Shown in pieces: positions 63,881 to 64,000 of a stretch of DNA of 64,000 nucleotides. Position 1 is the stretch's first letter, and the number at the start of each line of letters is the position of its first letter. The notes under the pieces were generated by a model. That model was not told the origin of the DNA. It saw only the letters and a list, made by a program, of their open reading frames with translations, and made no database searches. Made by a program: the position numbers and the translations under genes. The stretch lies in contig DASZZP010000022.1 of NCBI GenBank assembly GCA_035544875.1, positions 50,613-114,612 on the forward strand. Reading direction: 5' to 3'. This stretch comes from JASLEW01 sp035544875. Its GTDB lineage: Bacteria > Acidobacteriota > Thermoanaerobaculia > Multivoradales > UBA5704.

Positions 63881-64000
63881 ATGTTGGAAGACTTCATCGG
63901 CCCGGCTGCGGCTGAGCGGCTGCGGTCAAGCGTTGTCGGCGAGCACGTCGAAGCCTTCTGTTCGCGGGTGGAGGAGATCGGTCATCCCCCCGCCACGATC
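63881..64000 (+). CDS. First tyrosine recombinase of RIT-like element 2 (partial)
   Basis: Only the first 40 residues are in the window. The start MLEDFIGPAAAERLRS and the positions of RLRS, G-x-H and E-x-G line up with the start of the first recombinase of element 1 (MLDQFYRRRKVLQRLRS), so the two are homologous. ATG at 63881 with GGAGGAG 5-6 bases upstream. Confidence 0.6.
   Translation, partial: MLEDFIGPAAAERLRSSVVGEHVEAFCSRVEEIGHPPATI

Overview
The window is a GC-rich (roughly 70% by eye) bacterial chromosome segment with dense, mostly standard genes and no rRNA, tRNA or CRISPR array that I could find. A VWFA-related protein of a type common in Acidobacteria, carboxypeptidase-regulatory-domain outer-membrane proteins, a DUF885 peptidase, Omp85-type barrels and sigma-54 activators point to a diderm of the Acidobacteriota or a near relative. 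That placement is inference from gene content, not a phylogenetic result.

Layout. 1-9.3 kb: fragment of a membrane protein, a TPR-like protein, gamma-glutamyltransferase, a Tat-exported VWFA-related protein, a membrane glycosyltransferase (opposite strand) and helicase HrpB. 9.4-15.1 kb (minus strand): a three-gene operon (DUF4331, TPR, DUF1499) and a DUF885 peptidase. 15.5-25.6 kb: an outer-membrane barrel protein, a PDZ-linked sensor kinase with its sigma-54 activator, and an M14 peptidase. 25.6-33.1 kb (minus strand): threonine dehydratase, a four-gene overlapping operon (POTRA barrel, DUF4390-like protein, NtrY-like kinase, NtrX-like activator) and a multi-pass membrane protein. 33.4-35.6 kb: a rearranged IS256-type element that has lost the second half of its transposase and carries a beta-lactamase-fold gene between its ends. 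35.6-38.4 kb: a two-gene operon encoding a lipocalin-like protein and an unusual ICMT-PAP2-Lgt membrane fusion. 38.4-42 kb: SpoIIE-type phosphatase and M19 dipeptidase. 42.3-49.7 kb: the housekeeping cluster rpmE-DUF1385-prfA-prmC-murA followed by a lytic-transglycosylase homologue lacking its catalytic Glu. 49.8-56.9 kb: an ECF sigma/ChrR pair with a SurA-like chaperone, divergent from amidase-nadE-rsmI, then a second ECF sigma/membrane anti-sigma/PDZ operon. 57.2-59.5 kb: KimA-like APC transporter and a small membrane protein. 59.5-64 kb: a mobile island with an integrase, a small gene plus a SymE-like toxin gene, and two nested multi-recombinase (RIT-like) elements.

How the genes fit together. 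Much of the window concerns the envelope: three sensor or sigma-factor modules sit beside barrel proteins, chaperones, peptidases and murein enzymes. Many adjacent genes overlap by ATGA, GTGA or TTGA, which suggests tight translational coupling. The most unusual material is in the mobile parts. The two RIT-like elements have ends that differ at the same base in all three copies of each element's recognition repeat, and each hides the ribosome-binding site of its first recombinase in a hairpin of different sequence but the same shape. The second element has cut the second recombinase gene of the first, and the first has cut a SymE-like toxin gene. The IS256-type element sits at the Shine-Dalgarno sequence of the lipocalin-like gene, apparently duplicating it.
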